A stretch of 64,000 bases of DNA from Sycon ciliatum. Lineage: Eukaryota > Porifera > Calcarea > Leucosolenida > Sycettidae. This document shows positions 42,746 to 53,070 of the stretch, in pieces (the stretch's first letter is position 1; each line of letters begins with the position of its first letter). Made by a program: the position numbers and the translations under genes. The stretch spans positions 42,833,331 through 42,897,330 of the forward strand of contig NC_088645.1 in NCBI RefSeq assembly GCF_964019385.1. The letters are read 5' to 3'. The notes under the pieces are model-generated. The model did not search any database and was not told the origin of the DNA. It worked only from the letters and a program-made list of their open reading frames with translations.

Positions 42746-43990
42746 TTGCCTTGGAAAGGCAACGCGTCTGTCAGCATGTCCAGAGCTATCAAGACCCTAG
42801 TCAATAAAACATATTTTGCTGCCCACTTCATCCCCGTGTTCACCACGGTACGTGCGTTCATGGTGAGGAAGGATGTCCTACCTCCCCAGCTTTCAAGCCA
42901 TTTGGTTTATCTCTTTGAGTGCCGGAATTGTGCTGCCCGGTACGTTGGTAGGACTCTTCAACACCTGAACGCACGTATCAGACAACATGTGCCGTTGCAC
43001 TTATTACCACCAGCAGCCAGAGCAAAGCGGCCAAAGCGTGGTAGGCCGTGTAAGAACCCAGTTAGCTCAGTAGACAAACACGCTGTGCCGACAGCGCCGC
43101 CTGTTCCTGTGCCACCACCGTCCCCACCATCTGGGGTGCCGTGGGTGGCTGGGGCTGGGGTGGGTTTGCCATCAGTGACCTGGCCACCACTTCTCGACCC
43201 ACTGCGAACGGCAGCGGAGCCTACTCTAGCACAACATCATCGGCCTGGAATGGAGGAGGGGCCACCGAGAGACACTGAACCCTCACCTCGGCAGTTGCCC
43301 TTGCCTCCGCCTGAGCCACCCCCTTTACCTTTGGTGACTACCGAGACGGTGGTCCCCCCGGTGCTGGGATCCACGGTGCCGACTGTGTCTGGACAGAGAG
43401 GGAGATCATCGACAAACCAAAATGAAACCAATATCCTTACCCATAGACCCAGAAGAAGCACAGCAAACTATTCACTTGAAATTTATGCACGAAATGGACT
43501 TGGCCCACGCAAAATGGACATTGGAAATGGGTGGGCAGTAGCAGAGAGCCAAGCAACGGTGACGCGGAGCAGCGGTCAAACGACTTGTGATGCTGGTGGA
43601 GATGATGGAGCCATGTTGGAGGGTGATAAGGAGTGCGATGAGATTGAGCATCAAACGGATGATGAGGAAGTGACTGATGATGATGATGGTGGTGATGAGG
43701 ACGATGAACATGAAGATGAGACGGAGGACGAGGATAAGGCGGAGGAGGTTGAAGGAAAGGAGCGGGATGAGACGGAAGAGAGCGACGTGAGCAAAAAGTC
43801 AGCTGTATTTTGTCACTTGTTATCACGTCCAGATTGTCTTAGTGTGTACGATGATTCTCACTTTTCTGTTTTGTGCCGTGCAAGTTATGTTAAGCAGTTG
43901 AAGGTTCTGGAAGCTGTATGTATTCGTGTGTATAATCCTGTTCTTTGTAAACAAAAGAAGCATGTAGTCGCGCTAAAGTTGTTCTCGTAG
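42746..43990 (+). CDS. PLE GIY-YIG endonuclease protein with long disordered insert
   Basis: An open frame of about 414 codons; there is no ATG at its beginning, and the first internal ATG is at 42777. The N-terminus (LPWKGNASVSMSRAIKTLV) matches the segment between RT and endonuclease in PLEs, so the RT is missing and the frame begins right at the left inverted repeat. Residues ~50-95 hold the first half of a GIY-YIG domain (LVYLFECRNCAARYVGRT, then RIRQH). Residues ~98-345 are a low-complexity insert: an AT-hook-like KRGRPCK, a Pro-rich stretch and an Asp/Glu-rich stretch. Residues ~350-414 hold the second half with LEAVCI (probable catalytic Glu), NPVLCKQKK and a terminal ALKLFS. The stop lies at the right inverted repeat. 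Confidence 0.85.
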   Translation: MPWKGNASVSMSRAIKTLVNKTYFAAHFIPVFTTVRAFMVRKDVLPPQLSSHLVYLFECRNCAARYVGRTLQHLNARIRQHVPLHLLPPAARAKRPKRGRPCKNPVSSVDKHAVPTAPPVPVPPPSPPSGVPWVAGAGVGLPSVTWPPLLDPLRTAAEPTLAQHHRPGMEEGPPRDTEPSPRQLPLPPPEPPPLPLVTTETVVPPVLGSTVPTVSGQRGRSSTNQNETNILTHRPRRSTANYSLEIYARNGLGPRKMDIGNGWAVAESQATVTRSSGQTTCDAGGDDGAMLEGDKECDEIEHQTDDEEVTDDDDGGDEDDEHEDETEDEDKAEEVEGKERDETEESDVSKKSAVFCHLLSRPDCLSVYDDSHFSVLCRASYVKQLKVLEAVCIRVYNPVLCKQKKHVVALKLFS

Positions 43991-44316
43991 CTGGTTATCA
44001 GATGTAAATGTTGTGTCATGTTGCACTGTATCACCTCATGCGTTGTGCCTGCACTCAGTTATAAATTATATTATGTTAGCACTATGTTTGACACCTATTA
44101 TGTAATGCTGTAGCACTTCCTTTTTTGTTCACACTTTTAATTATGCTGGTATAAAAATAATGTTCTATTTTTGTACACAGTACCCTCAGTTCCGATACTA
44201 TTCACTGATGAGCGGAACACGAAAATCGATTTTGAATAACATAAAAATCCTTAAAAATTCCATGAACTCGTTGTTGTCTGGCCATGTCTGCATCTATTAT
44301 ACTCCTAATTGCACTA
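43987..44316. repeat. Right inverted repeat (~330 bp) of the PLE-endonuclease element
   Basis: Partner of 42419-42744, bounded outside by (ATT)n. It includes the stop codon of the endonuclease frame and the hammerhead at 44199-44238. Confidence 0.95.
44199..44238 (+). ncRNA. Hammerhead ribozyme motif in the right arm
   Basis: Stem I TATTCA (44199-44204) with TGAATA (44233-44238). Core CTGATGA (44205-44211). Stem II GCG/CAC with loop GAA (44212-44220), one C-A mismatch. Core GAA (44221-44223). Stem III AAT/ATT (44224-44231) with a two-base loop, so perhaps only two pairs form. Cleavage expected after T44232. The core is intact; the weak stem II makes activity uncertain. Confidence 0.6.
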
Positions 44317-44337
44317 ATTATTATTATTATTATTATT

Positions 44338-44808
44338 TGGAAAGGATTGGGAGAACTTCAAATTCAAAGGATCAGTCGGGGAAGTGAACTGCCTGAAAAG
44401 AGAAAAAAACGCCAGACCCACCAGGACTCGAACCTGGGACCCTGCTTGTCATGAGCAATGCTCTGACCACTGAGCTATGGGACCAGGCTGAACCCAGAAG
44501 ACGCTGACAAGTTTTTCACTCCAAAGGCAGCTCACAACACGTGCCACACATACTGATGGCACTTGGGTCTTTTTCCCTCCCCCAGGGGACCAACCACGGT
44601 CAGTTTCTGGAAACTACCAGAGGTGAAAGAAAGTGATTAAATTTGGAAAGGATTGGGAGAACTTCAAATTCAAAGGATCAGTCGGGGAAGTGAACTGCCT
44701 GAAATAAGAAAAAAAATCCTGGTGGTCTGGCGTTTTTTCTCTTTTCAGGCAGTTCACTTCCCCGACTGATCCTTTGAATTTGAAGTTCTCCCAATCCTTT
44801 CCAAATTA
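44338..44808. mobile_element. Foldback element with tRNA-like segment
   Basis: An arm starting GGAAAGGATTGGGAGAACTT occurs three times: forward at 44338 and 44643, inverted ending at 44806. Between the two forward copies is a minus-strand tRNA-like segment (44413-44486). The forward/inverted pair at 44643-44806 forms a hairpin with ~70-bp arms. ATT tracts bound the whole. Confidence 0.85.
44413..44486 (-). ncRNA. tRNA-like segment (SINE head)
   Basis: The minus strand has A box TAGCTCAGTGG, B box GGTTCGAGTCC, a D arm GCTC/GAGC and an anticodon-stem-like TTGCT/AGCAG. Loop CATGACA would give TGA at the anticodon, with A in place of T at position 33. The T arm CCAGG/CCTGG pairs fully. It is related to the tRNA-like part of the 36-38 kb array. 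Confidence 0.6.
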
Positions 44809-44871
44809 TTATTATTATTATTATTATTTGAAACTCGGATGTTGAGCCATAAATAAATGAAGAAAGGAAAA

Positions 44872-45160
44872 GGACATATCGACATTCTTTGTTCCGATGG
44901 GACTGTAGCTTGTCCTCGTTTTCGTTGCGCTTGCCTTCCCCTCTTTGGTCTTTCCATAACCTTGAACCTTCCAAGTTGGAAGGCTGTCGGTTAGCGCTAC
45001 GGAGATGTGTTGAAGCTAGGTGTCAGGACGTCGAATGTCTCAGTACTCTGTCAGTTTTGTGCCTAGTTATTGCACTTTCTGACTGTATATAGTATCCAGT
45101 TACAGTGACGGAGAGTTACTCTAAACTCGTATCCATATGTCCTTTTCCTTTCTTCATTAT
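44872..45160. mobile_element. TIR element of the 41190 family, copy 3
   Basis: The right part is complete (TTCCAAGTTGGAAGGCTGTC to CGTATCCATATGTCCTTTTC). The left part is shortened, joining GAAAAGGACATATCGACATT directly to the middle. ATT tracts lie on both sides. Confidence 0.8.
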
Positions 45161-45179
45161 TATTATTATTATTTTAATA

Positions 45180-45840
45180 ACGAAGGTACGTGTTGGGTCG
45201 TAAGTATCAACGCAAACACACATCCAGTCAAAATAAGGCACTTGTCAAAGTATCCGAACGTTTTCGGTCCCTTTTCATCAAGGATTATACAGGGAATGGC
45301 TCAAGTTGGAAAGACTAAAACTTATATAGCGTAAAGATATGAGATAACAACACTCGTGACAAGGTGGAAAATTATCAAGTTTAGCACGACACAAAACTCG
45401 AAGGAAATATTAATAGTGACAAGAACATAGTGAGCAAATTAAGTTACATTGTTAACACCTCGACGAGGAGTAACACCAAACAATTGTAGCGACAACACAT
45501 TTTCTTTCTGTACGCAAAGTTCAGGATCTAACTTACGGATATACAAAGCTTCTAACACAGCCAGATGCAACGCACATCTACCACGTGACAATATTGAGAA
45601 CACTTTATCACTGTACAACTCACGACAATTGGTACGGGCTGACAGATGTTGCTTGATTGACGAAGTGCGATTCTTAGCTCCGTTGGGTGTTGTCTCCTCC
45701 AATGTCCCGTCATCTCGCCTCTTCGCGGCATCGCCACTATCCGTCTCTTTGCTTTTCCCCGGCCTTCCACGTTTTCTGACACTAGCCGTTGCGTTTGCGA
45801 TGCCCAGACTGCATGCCCGTCCTCCTTCGCGTGTGTAGGG
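45180..45840 (-). pseudogene. PLE 3' part: second half of a GIY-YIG endonuclease
   Basis: The minus-strand frame at 45439-45945 contains an AT-hook-like RKRGRPGK near 45775, a Lys/Asp/Thr-rich linker and then SSIKQHLS, VFSILSRGRCALHLAVLEALYIRKLDPELC and KENVLSLQLFG, which parallels the end of the protein at 42746-43990. The first half of the domain is absent. The 3' flank (45241-45290) has TTGATGA, GGGACC and GAAAACG words that look like a hammerhead remnant whose first core C is changed to T. Confidence 0.7.
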
Positions 45841-46058
45841 CAGGGTCCAGCTGAGAACAGCGTGAAAGATGGTGAAAGACCGACACGTAAACCACCGAAA
45901 TTGACAAAGGATCTGTCTGCGTCGGGAAGGGTTACGCGAAGCCAAGTAAAAATACGGACTGGTGAGGACGCACGTACAACGACAACAGAAGTGACAACAA
46001 CAGTCAATATTCGAAAACGTGGTAGACCGCGAAGACGAACCTCAATATCGAACAACAT
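45841..46058 (+). pseudogene. PLE linker fragment in the opposite orientation
   Basis: The plus-strand frame from 45862 is basic and Thr-rich, with a VNIRKRGRPRRRTS segment (an AT-hook-like motif again). It resembles the linker of the neighbouring PLE protein but reads the other way. No endonuclease motif is present. Confidence 0.4.
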
Positions 46059-46520
46059 TGTCCACGCACCAACTAGAGCGCCGTCAAACACGTGTCTTGA
46101 CCTGGCTCTGTTGAACACTACCTTTCCATTGCCCAATCCAACGATCATTCCCATGTCAGATCTTACTGATCACCACCTAGTCCGCCTTGATATTGTTATA
46201 CCGGAATGGAAGCCCCCAGCAACCCAGAGAACTAAGGTTGTGAGAAAACCAGGAATAGCTACTATCAACTACTCTCAGTTTAATGCTGACCTGAATGATA
46301 TCCTCGAGGACTCATCCTCATTTTCAACATTGGACAGTCAAACTTGCCATCTTCTAACGTCTATCGCTGCTGTTACTGATACGCATGCTCCATCTAAACA
46401 AGTTAGACTACCCCTCTGTCCCAAACCTAAGCCTCAACCGTGGGCAACACCAGAGTTACGGAAACTGCTGCAGCGCAGAACTACTCTGCATCGTAGAGTC
46501 CTTTCGCAGCCTGGGAATAT
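46059..46520 (+). pseudogene. LINE, left half (end of endonuclease and linker to RT)
   Basis: The plus-strand frame reads NTCLDLALLNTT, then MSDLTDHHLVRLDI (the SDHHLV-type catalytic end of an APE endonuclease), then a linker with SQFNADLNDIL, DTHAPSKQVRL and PWATPELRKLLQRRTTLHRRV. This is the usual link between endonuclease and RT in CR1/L2/Jockey-like LINEs. It stops at 46520, where an 11.25-kb TIR element begins, and resumes at 57775. Confidence 0.8.
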
Positions 46521-46796
46521 GGGAACTACACCCAAAAATCCAAACTTCATGGTCCGTAGAGTTTTGGACGCTGAGTCGAATGGTGAAGGTCCGACTTCGA
46601 TCCGACCAAGCGTTCCTGAGATATCTTCGGTTTAAATTGTACTTTCGGGGGACGCGCCATGACGTCATGCGGCCGCGACACACCCCCAGCACGCCCTTCT
46701 ACGTCATTGAGACTCGCTTGCATGCTTGGGCCAAGCTCAGAAGTACAGGTATTTTGGTATGTGAAAGGAATAGTTCTGACAAAGACGTCCTCACCA

Positions 46797-47050
46797 TGAG
46801 CGATTCCGACGTATCAGACGAGCTTGAAAGCTCAGAGCCTGAGCTGAAAATGTTTGGCTTCGGGCATGAGCCGAAATTTTCGGGAAAGGACATGGCAGCG
46901 CAAGCGGTGGCTTCCATTCGGACTGTAAATGTGGATGAAGCAGAAATTACTGCAATTGGAGAAGTCGCTCTCCATCAGCAACATCTGGCAACCGGTTGGA
47001 TGGGCTATTTCGAAATGAAGCGGCAGCCAAAGCAGCTCAGACAAGCCTGA
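46797..47050 (+). CDS. Short acidic frame near the left TIR
   Basis: 84 codons beginning MSDSDVSDELESSEPEL with an acidic N-terminus, ending just before a possible donor (ATCC/GTAAGT at about 47058). A shifted frame (46996-47205) overlaps the end and is also open. It could be the first exon of a gene carried by the TIR element. No family was recognised. The longer upstream extension of this frame runs through the TIR and is not credible. Confidence 0.35.
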
Positions 47051-47059
47051 CAATCCGTA

Positions 47060-47499
47060 AGTGTTTTCACAGTATAGTCCTACGTAATGCTCACAAATCG
47101 AATCGTTCTCTTCATATCGTAAATTGTGTGAAATTTTGTATTCGCACAGTACTCAGATCAATAGTCTCCTCACTCGTACTCCTGTACATGGAGTTTGCTG
47201 CGTAACATGGCTACAAAAAAATGTATTATCTCCGTGCAAGTCGTGCAATGTGTATCGGTTCACTTGTGCTTTGTCTCACACAAGTGGACTGCACCTCAAT
47301 TCGTATTGTGGCGAAATACATTCTCACCTTTTGCATTATCACTTAGTCTTTACAGAATGCTGAGACGTTCTCTTGTATTTCACGTAGCTGTGTACCAACA
47401 ATTACGCTGTGCACTCTAGCAGCAGCAGCAGCAGCAGCACAGTAGCATATTGAGTGCGTTTTGCCCTACTGTGGTGTCTCATGACTGCATTACCGGAAC
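47060..47499. other. No gene seen
   Basis: AT-rich region with a short (AGC)n tract near 47420-47440. Confidence 0.4.
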
Positions 47500-47505
47500 A
47501 GCTCT

Positions 47506-47881
47506 CTGTCCCCGGGGAAAATTGCGATTCCGCGGCCGCGTTTTTTTCCGCGTTTTTTGCGATTTTTTAAAAGACCGCGTTTTCCGCGATTTTCCCGCGT
47601 TTTTTGAACTTTTTTGTTGCACTACACGTACACACAGTGCACTGTTCGGTCAGCATCGTCTCATCGTGGCGGCTTTTTACTCAAATATGACGAGTGCTTA
47701 CACCAGAGACTTGTAACTGATTGATTTCACTACATACTCACTGAAAATTGCCGCACATCAATATTATTCACCGCATATTTACCGCATATTTACCGCAAAT
47801 TCACCGCAAATTATGCCATATTATGCCGCGTTTTCCCCCGCGTTTTTCGCGATTTTTTTCCGCAATTTTCCCCGGGGACAG
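47506..47881. mobile_element. 376-bp MITE with CGCG/T-tract interior and 6-bp target duplication
   Basis: 21-bp perfect TIRs beginning CTGTCCCCGGGGAAAATTGC, flanked by AGCTCT (47500-47505, 47882-47887). The interior is built of alternating CCGCG and T4-T7 runs on the left, and repeated ACCGCATATTTACCGCA-like words on the right. Confidence 0.9.
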
Positions 47882-47934
47882 AGCTCTGTCCTTCTTGAAT
47901 ATCATTCTAAAATGTGTGCACATATCCGCCTGCG

Positions 47935-48700
47935 CCCCACACACACGCACGCACATGTGCTCACCTTGGTGGGCACATAGTATAGTAGTCACACATGCTC
48001 ACGCACGCAGACACGCAATTTCACAAGCGCGTGCGAACACGACTGCATAAGCATACAAGTGCCTGTGCACATGCTCGTGCACGCACACATGCGCGCACTC
48101 ATGCACTTGGTTGCACACGCACACATTCCTCAGGATCACTAACGGCAATGAATCTACTACTTGTCATTCCATGTCCTTCCCGCAAGGGGGAGAGAATGAC
48201 ATAAAGGAGAACACAGAATAGATGACATGAATATCTTTGGAATGTTATAATAATTACATTACACAAAAGCACACGCATGTGCGCGCACACACACACACTC
48301 ACGCAAGTGCGAGCACACACACTCAGTGTCATGCGCGTGCGCGCGCACACACTCACGCGCGTGCACCCACACACACAATAATGTCTGTCTCTCACGCGCG
48401 TGCGCGCAAACACACACACTCACGCGCGTGCACCCACACACACTATAATAATAATGTCTGTCTCTCACGCGCGTGCACGCAAACACACTCACGTGCGCGC
48501 ACACTCACTCACGGGCGCACGCACACACTCACGCTCGTGCGCGCGCACTCACGCGCGTGCGCGCACACTCAAGCGCGTGCGCGCACACTCACGTGCGTGC
48601 GCGCACACTCACGCGCGTGCGCGCGCACACACACATTCGCGTGCTTGCACGCATACACACACACTCACGCGCTTGCACGCATACACACAATAATAATAAT
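47935..48700. repeat. Imperfect (CA)n/(CG)n with alternating purine-pyrimidine
   Basis: CACGCGCGTGCGCGCACACT-type repeats, interrupted at 48125-48270 and by (AAT)n at about 48388, 48445 and 48690. The long alternating Pu-Py runs with CG could adopt Z-DNA. Confidence 0.9.
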
Positions 48701-49082
48701 AATGTCTGGCTCTCATCTGCATCCATACAGTATTACTGAGAAAACCCAACGAGTTCCCGAATCGGTGTACACTGTTGCCGGTATGTGGACTATCTTCTCT
48801 CCTTGAACTGCGGGTCATTGCGTGATGTAGCTTATCAGCAGTACATACTGTGTGTTCATACAGGAAAAAAACATGCCAGCTAGAGGCGCTGGCGCTGCAA
48901 ACAGTCCTTCCTATAACCTTGGGGCGGTGGCAGTGGTCGTAGCTCAACAGTGAGTCACTGCGACCGATGGTACAGCCGCTCTTGATCTTCTTCCTGTAAA
49001 ATCAAGAACAGCAATCGCAGACAGGTTCATCGATCGCACGCAGTATAGCCTAGGGAAACAGGAGATCTACTGCCGTCCATTG

Positions 49083-49232
49083 CGCAAGGAGGGGGCTAAT
49101 CTTCTCGCAGAAAAGGGGGAAAAGGGGAGAAAAAGGGGGAAAAAGAGGGGGAAAAGAAGAGCGGGAAATTGAAAAAGAGGGGGTAAAGAATGGCGGGAAA
49201 AGGAAAAAGAGGGGGAAAAGGATGGCGGGAAG
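49083..49232 (+). repeat. Polypurine, G-run-rich tract
   Basis: Repeated GGGGG-AAAA or GGGG-AGAAAAA blocks on the plus strand over ~150 bp. Four or more G runs with short loops could form a G-quadruplex, and the homopurine run could form a triplex. Confidence 0.9.
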
Positions 49233-49357
49233 AATCCACCGTTTGAATGTGCATACATCTAAAGTGAGGCTATTTCCAGGCTCTGCACAAGTACACATCC
49301 ACCACGGCCTCTCGCAGCCTCCTCCTCTTCCTCCCTTCCCCCCTCCCCCATCACACA

Positions 49358-49734
49358 CAATGTGCCGATTATCCTAATGTCAACTATCCAAATGATTAAT
49401 TATCCAAAATAATTGCTTGCATTTTAATTGAGGGGTAGAAGATGAGTTTCAAGTTGTTGATTTTCGTCGCTCGGGGCACCATTGAAGCGATTCACAAGAT
49501 GTATTACAACAGGTTTGAGTCAAAATGTGTAATAATAGTGTCATTAATTTAGAGGAGCACGAGTGCACCTAGTTCCTGTTGCACTGCTGAAGAGAATGAA
49601 AATGATGAAAACATGCTGGAATATGCATGATTTAGATAGATGTGTGACTGCTCTCTTATCCGAACATTCTTCTCATCTGAACCCTCTGGAGACAGCCCGC
49701 GTCCCGAGGGGTGGGGATAATCGGCACTCTTCTG
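49358..49734. mobile_element. Pogo-like MITE remnant
   Basis: Left GTGCCGATTATCC (49362) and right GGATAATCGGCAC ending at TCTTCTG, then TA (49735-49736). Inside, words such as TTATCCGAAC repeat. The left terminal bases are decayed. Confidence 0.6.
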
Positions 49735-50280
49735 TACATCTAATTCTATTCTTTTATAATATATACATATTGTAGAGCTCTTTCTGCTGCCGGGAATGAG
49801 AAAACACATCCCAGGTAAGGATACGCCCCTCAAGGAAACACAGCTGGTGGATTCCAACAGTCAGGGGCGTCGCACACGGTACGGTCACTACGGTATTTAC
49901 CGTACCACTTTTTGCCCCAGATACCCGTGAGTCAACAAAATACACTGATCTGGGGTATAAAATTCCAAAATTTTCGTCTCAGACACCACTCCCCCACGAG
50001 TAACTTGTACTTCAGATGGCTGACCGTACCACACTAAGATACCTTCCGACGCCCCTGACAGTAGTATGAAACTCATACACAATCAATTAGAAATACTTTG
50101 GAGACTAAACCTTTGTTGGTGAAACAAAGTTGGGCGAGAGTATGATGTTCAAGTAAAACAATACTAAAGTGCCGTAACGTGAAGAAAGGAACGTAGCGCA
50201 CAAGTTAATGAAGATGAATTCACATACAGAACACAATATGCCCTGATGTGGAAATTTAAGTCAAGATTAGCAGAATATAC
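49735..50280. other. No gene seen
   Basis: Two CGTACCAC words with GGGGCGTCG-like flanks (49862-49915, 50020-50060) form a loose inverted pair around 49860-50062; its nature is unknown. Confidence 0.35.
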
Positions 50281-50288
50281 ACACATGC

Positions 50289-50666
<378 letters not shown>

Positions 50667-50899
50667 TTGGCTGCTATAATGCGATGGCAGCCTAGACAGA
50701 GGAAACAAAGTTTACACAAACAAATTCCTACTCTTTCTCTTTCTTCGTCTTCTTCTTCTTCTTCCTCATATTCAGTTCAAGGCAGGCTCTTCTATTTTTT
50801 TTTGCTTCGGCCAACCTCGTTTTGGGATCTGACCCACTTTATTGGGGCAGTACAGGTACCCTGAACCTGAGAGTGTCCTTCTGATGTCATCGCCCCTCC

Positions 50900-52370
50900 T
50901 ACATTTTCTGCACGTCTATATTATTCTTTCTACGAGGACAGCAGAAGGACAGAAACAAAGACATCCACACCATTTTTAAGACTGCATCTTCCAAAGAACA
51001 CATCAAAAAGCAAATTCTACACGCCAAGCATCGGTTCACGCCGTAACAAATCTCCACGCCATGAAAAATTCGATCGAATGCCTGGTGGGAGATGCTTTTT
51101 AAAAGGCTTGCATACATTTTTCACAAAAGACACCGGATTCGTACAAGAATATGTCAACTTCTAATCAAGGACTGTAATAAGTTCTGCCTTACGTATTAGA
51201 GGGGAAGTCTGCTGAATTTTTTTAATTTCAGGACCCATAGAGTTTGGGGCGCTGAGTCGAATGTTCTTTTCCGAGGAGGCTGCGGTCCATGGTTCGTCAG
51301 ATACGCCCAATCGAAAATGAGCGAAAGCGAGCACGCAGTCTACCTGATCCAGGTGATAAGGTCACAGTGTGCAGCCAGGTAGCCACACCATTTATTTGCG
51401 TGCAAAATGGCCAATATTCGAAACGCGTTCGATTTGAGAACCATGTCGCAGCTTCTTCGTACCAAGAGCATTCGACTCACTGTTACAAGCCCTACGTACC
51501 CTGTGATTTTCAGCTCGGCAAAATTTGAGGATACCCCGTTTTTAGCCGTTTCCGAGTTGGACTTTTTACATCCGCTGGCTTCTGCGTGCATGCCATAGCC
51601 ATAGTCAACAAACATACGGAACACTACACTACAGTACTGCTGGGCACCGAAGACCGGGGTCAGGGTTCTAGCCTAGCCCGTTCTTATTTTTGGCGAACAC
51701 AGCAGTTTCGTTCATATTCGATGGTACAGTCTTACATGTACATTTATGCAGAGTTATACGTCTGAGTGTACGTCATATTCATATTGTACATTACGTTTCT
51801 ACCTAGACCGTTCTTAAAAAATAGCGAAATCATAGCCTGGCCGTTCATCGGCGCCCGGCAGTACTGTAGTAGTAGTAGTACATGACTACACCCGCACTGC
51901 TGTGCTAGCGCTACGCGAGTCGTGTGGTAGATCTAAATGTACAAGAGACTAGTCAATACACGGACGTGTCATGTACTGCACCCGGTATGTAGTTAGAGAA
52001 GGTGTGCTCCTCCGGGCCGGTGATTGTGCTTTGAGAAAGAAATATTTTAGTTTTCCGCTTGGAATAGTCCAGCCTCATTTATGCTACAACGATGAGTCCA
52101 CAACCGTGACAAGCGACAAAACCGCGAACAGCTCCCGGACCTAAAACGTTCAGATCCCGAAGTGTTGTGATCCTTGAATCGAAGAGTCGTGTCCGTGGTT
52201 CCAAGAACCTGCATTGTATATCCAATCGAGCAGCGTCCGAGCTATGTTTGCACCAAAAATCGTGAAATTTTCCACTGTATCATGGAAATGCCACACCCTA
52301 CAGTCCCGCTGTTACCATATTTTACCGGTATAAGTCGACTTATTGAATTGAATTCAGTGCAAACAGGAAT
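50900..52370. other. No gene seen; a TIR-family fragment at 51195-51290
   Basis: ATAGAGTTT..GCGCTGAGTCGAATG at about 51236-51263 matches the TIR of the 11.25-kb element, suggesting an older relative nested inside. Frames at 51289-51528 and 51340-51624 overlap on opposite strands and carry no known domain. Confidence 0.35.
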
Positions 52371-52424
52371 TTCGGATAATTGACCGTTTGGACAGTTGAC
52401 ATTCGGATAATCGGCATTCTACTG
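52370..52424. mobile_element. Right end of a pogo-like element
   Basis: TCGGATAATCGGCATTCTACTG followed by TA. The reverse complement starts CAGTAGAATGCCGATTATCC. The matching left end could be the one at 49358 or may be lost. Confidence 0.5.
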
Positions 52425-52429
52425 TAATC

Positions 52430-53070
52430 CTAGTGCATGCAGTGAAACATACTTGACTGTTGGGAGTCTTGCTGCGTCAGTGCAAATTGGCAGTTAATGC
52501 TAGAAGCTGCAGTGAACAACATCACAAATAGAAAATAAAGAAAAGCAAATACAACTGAACTTTGATACTGGAAATTACAGATCTGCTGCCCGCATCCACA
52601 TGTCCATATTCTACATGTGCGATTGATCCTGCAAGATCTTCACTGCCCGTCTAATTGAGGATGGCACCCCAAATAGAGCGGACCGCTTCTAAACCAATCA
52701 AAGACCCAGGTTGTTATACTCCAGCAACCGGGCAAAGACCTGTCACCCACCCATGACCCATCAGCCCATCTCCTTATGCTCACATTTTGGTGAAGTAGTT
52801 GAGCACCTGTCCTTCCTTCATCAAGTGGATATCCTAAGCATGTGACTTACCGCTGGTATATCTCTGCACATCCATCTTGACTGGTTGTCAAGTCCCTTTC
52901 CGGAGAGGTAGAGTGGATGGTAGGGTCAGTGCAGTCCTGGCCACGCCATGAGAAAGAAGACATTTTCCCATCAGGAGAAGGCCAACATCCTCCCTCTGGG
53001 TAGTGCCTTGATACCTGCAGTGCAGTGCAGTAACATTAAACTGCAATTGAAACTGTCTCCATGCCATTGT
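52430..53070. other. No gene seen
   Basis: Only short unrecognised frames on both strands. Confidence 0.35.

Noticed and set aside
45241..45290. Functional hammerhead on the minus strand
   Set aside because: The first core base is T (TTGATGA) and no clean stem I was found; kept only as a remnant in the PLE entry.
45552..46154. 200-codon minus-strand frame
   Set aside because: Antisense to the plus-strand PLE linker and LINE; its residues do not resemble anything, while the other strand does.
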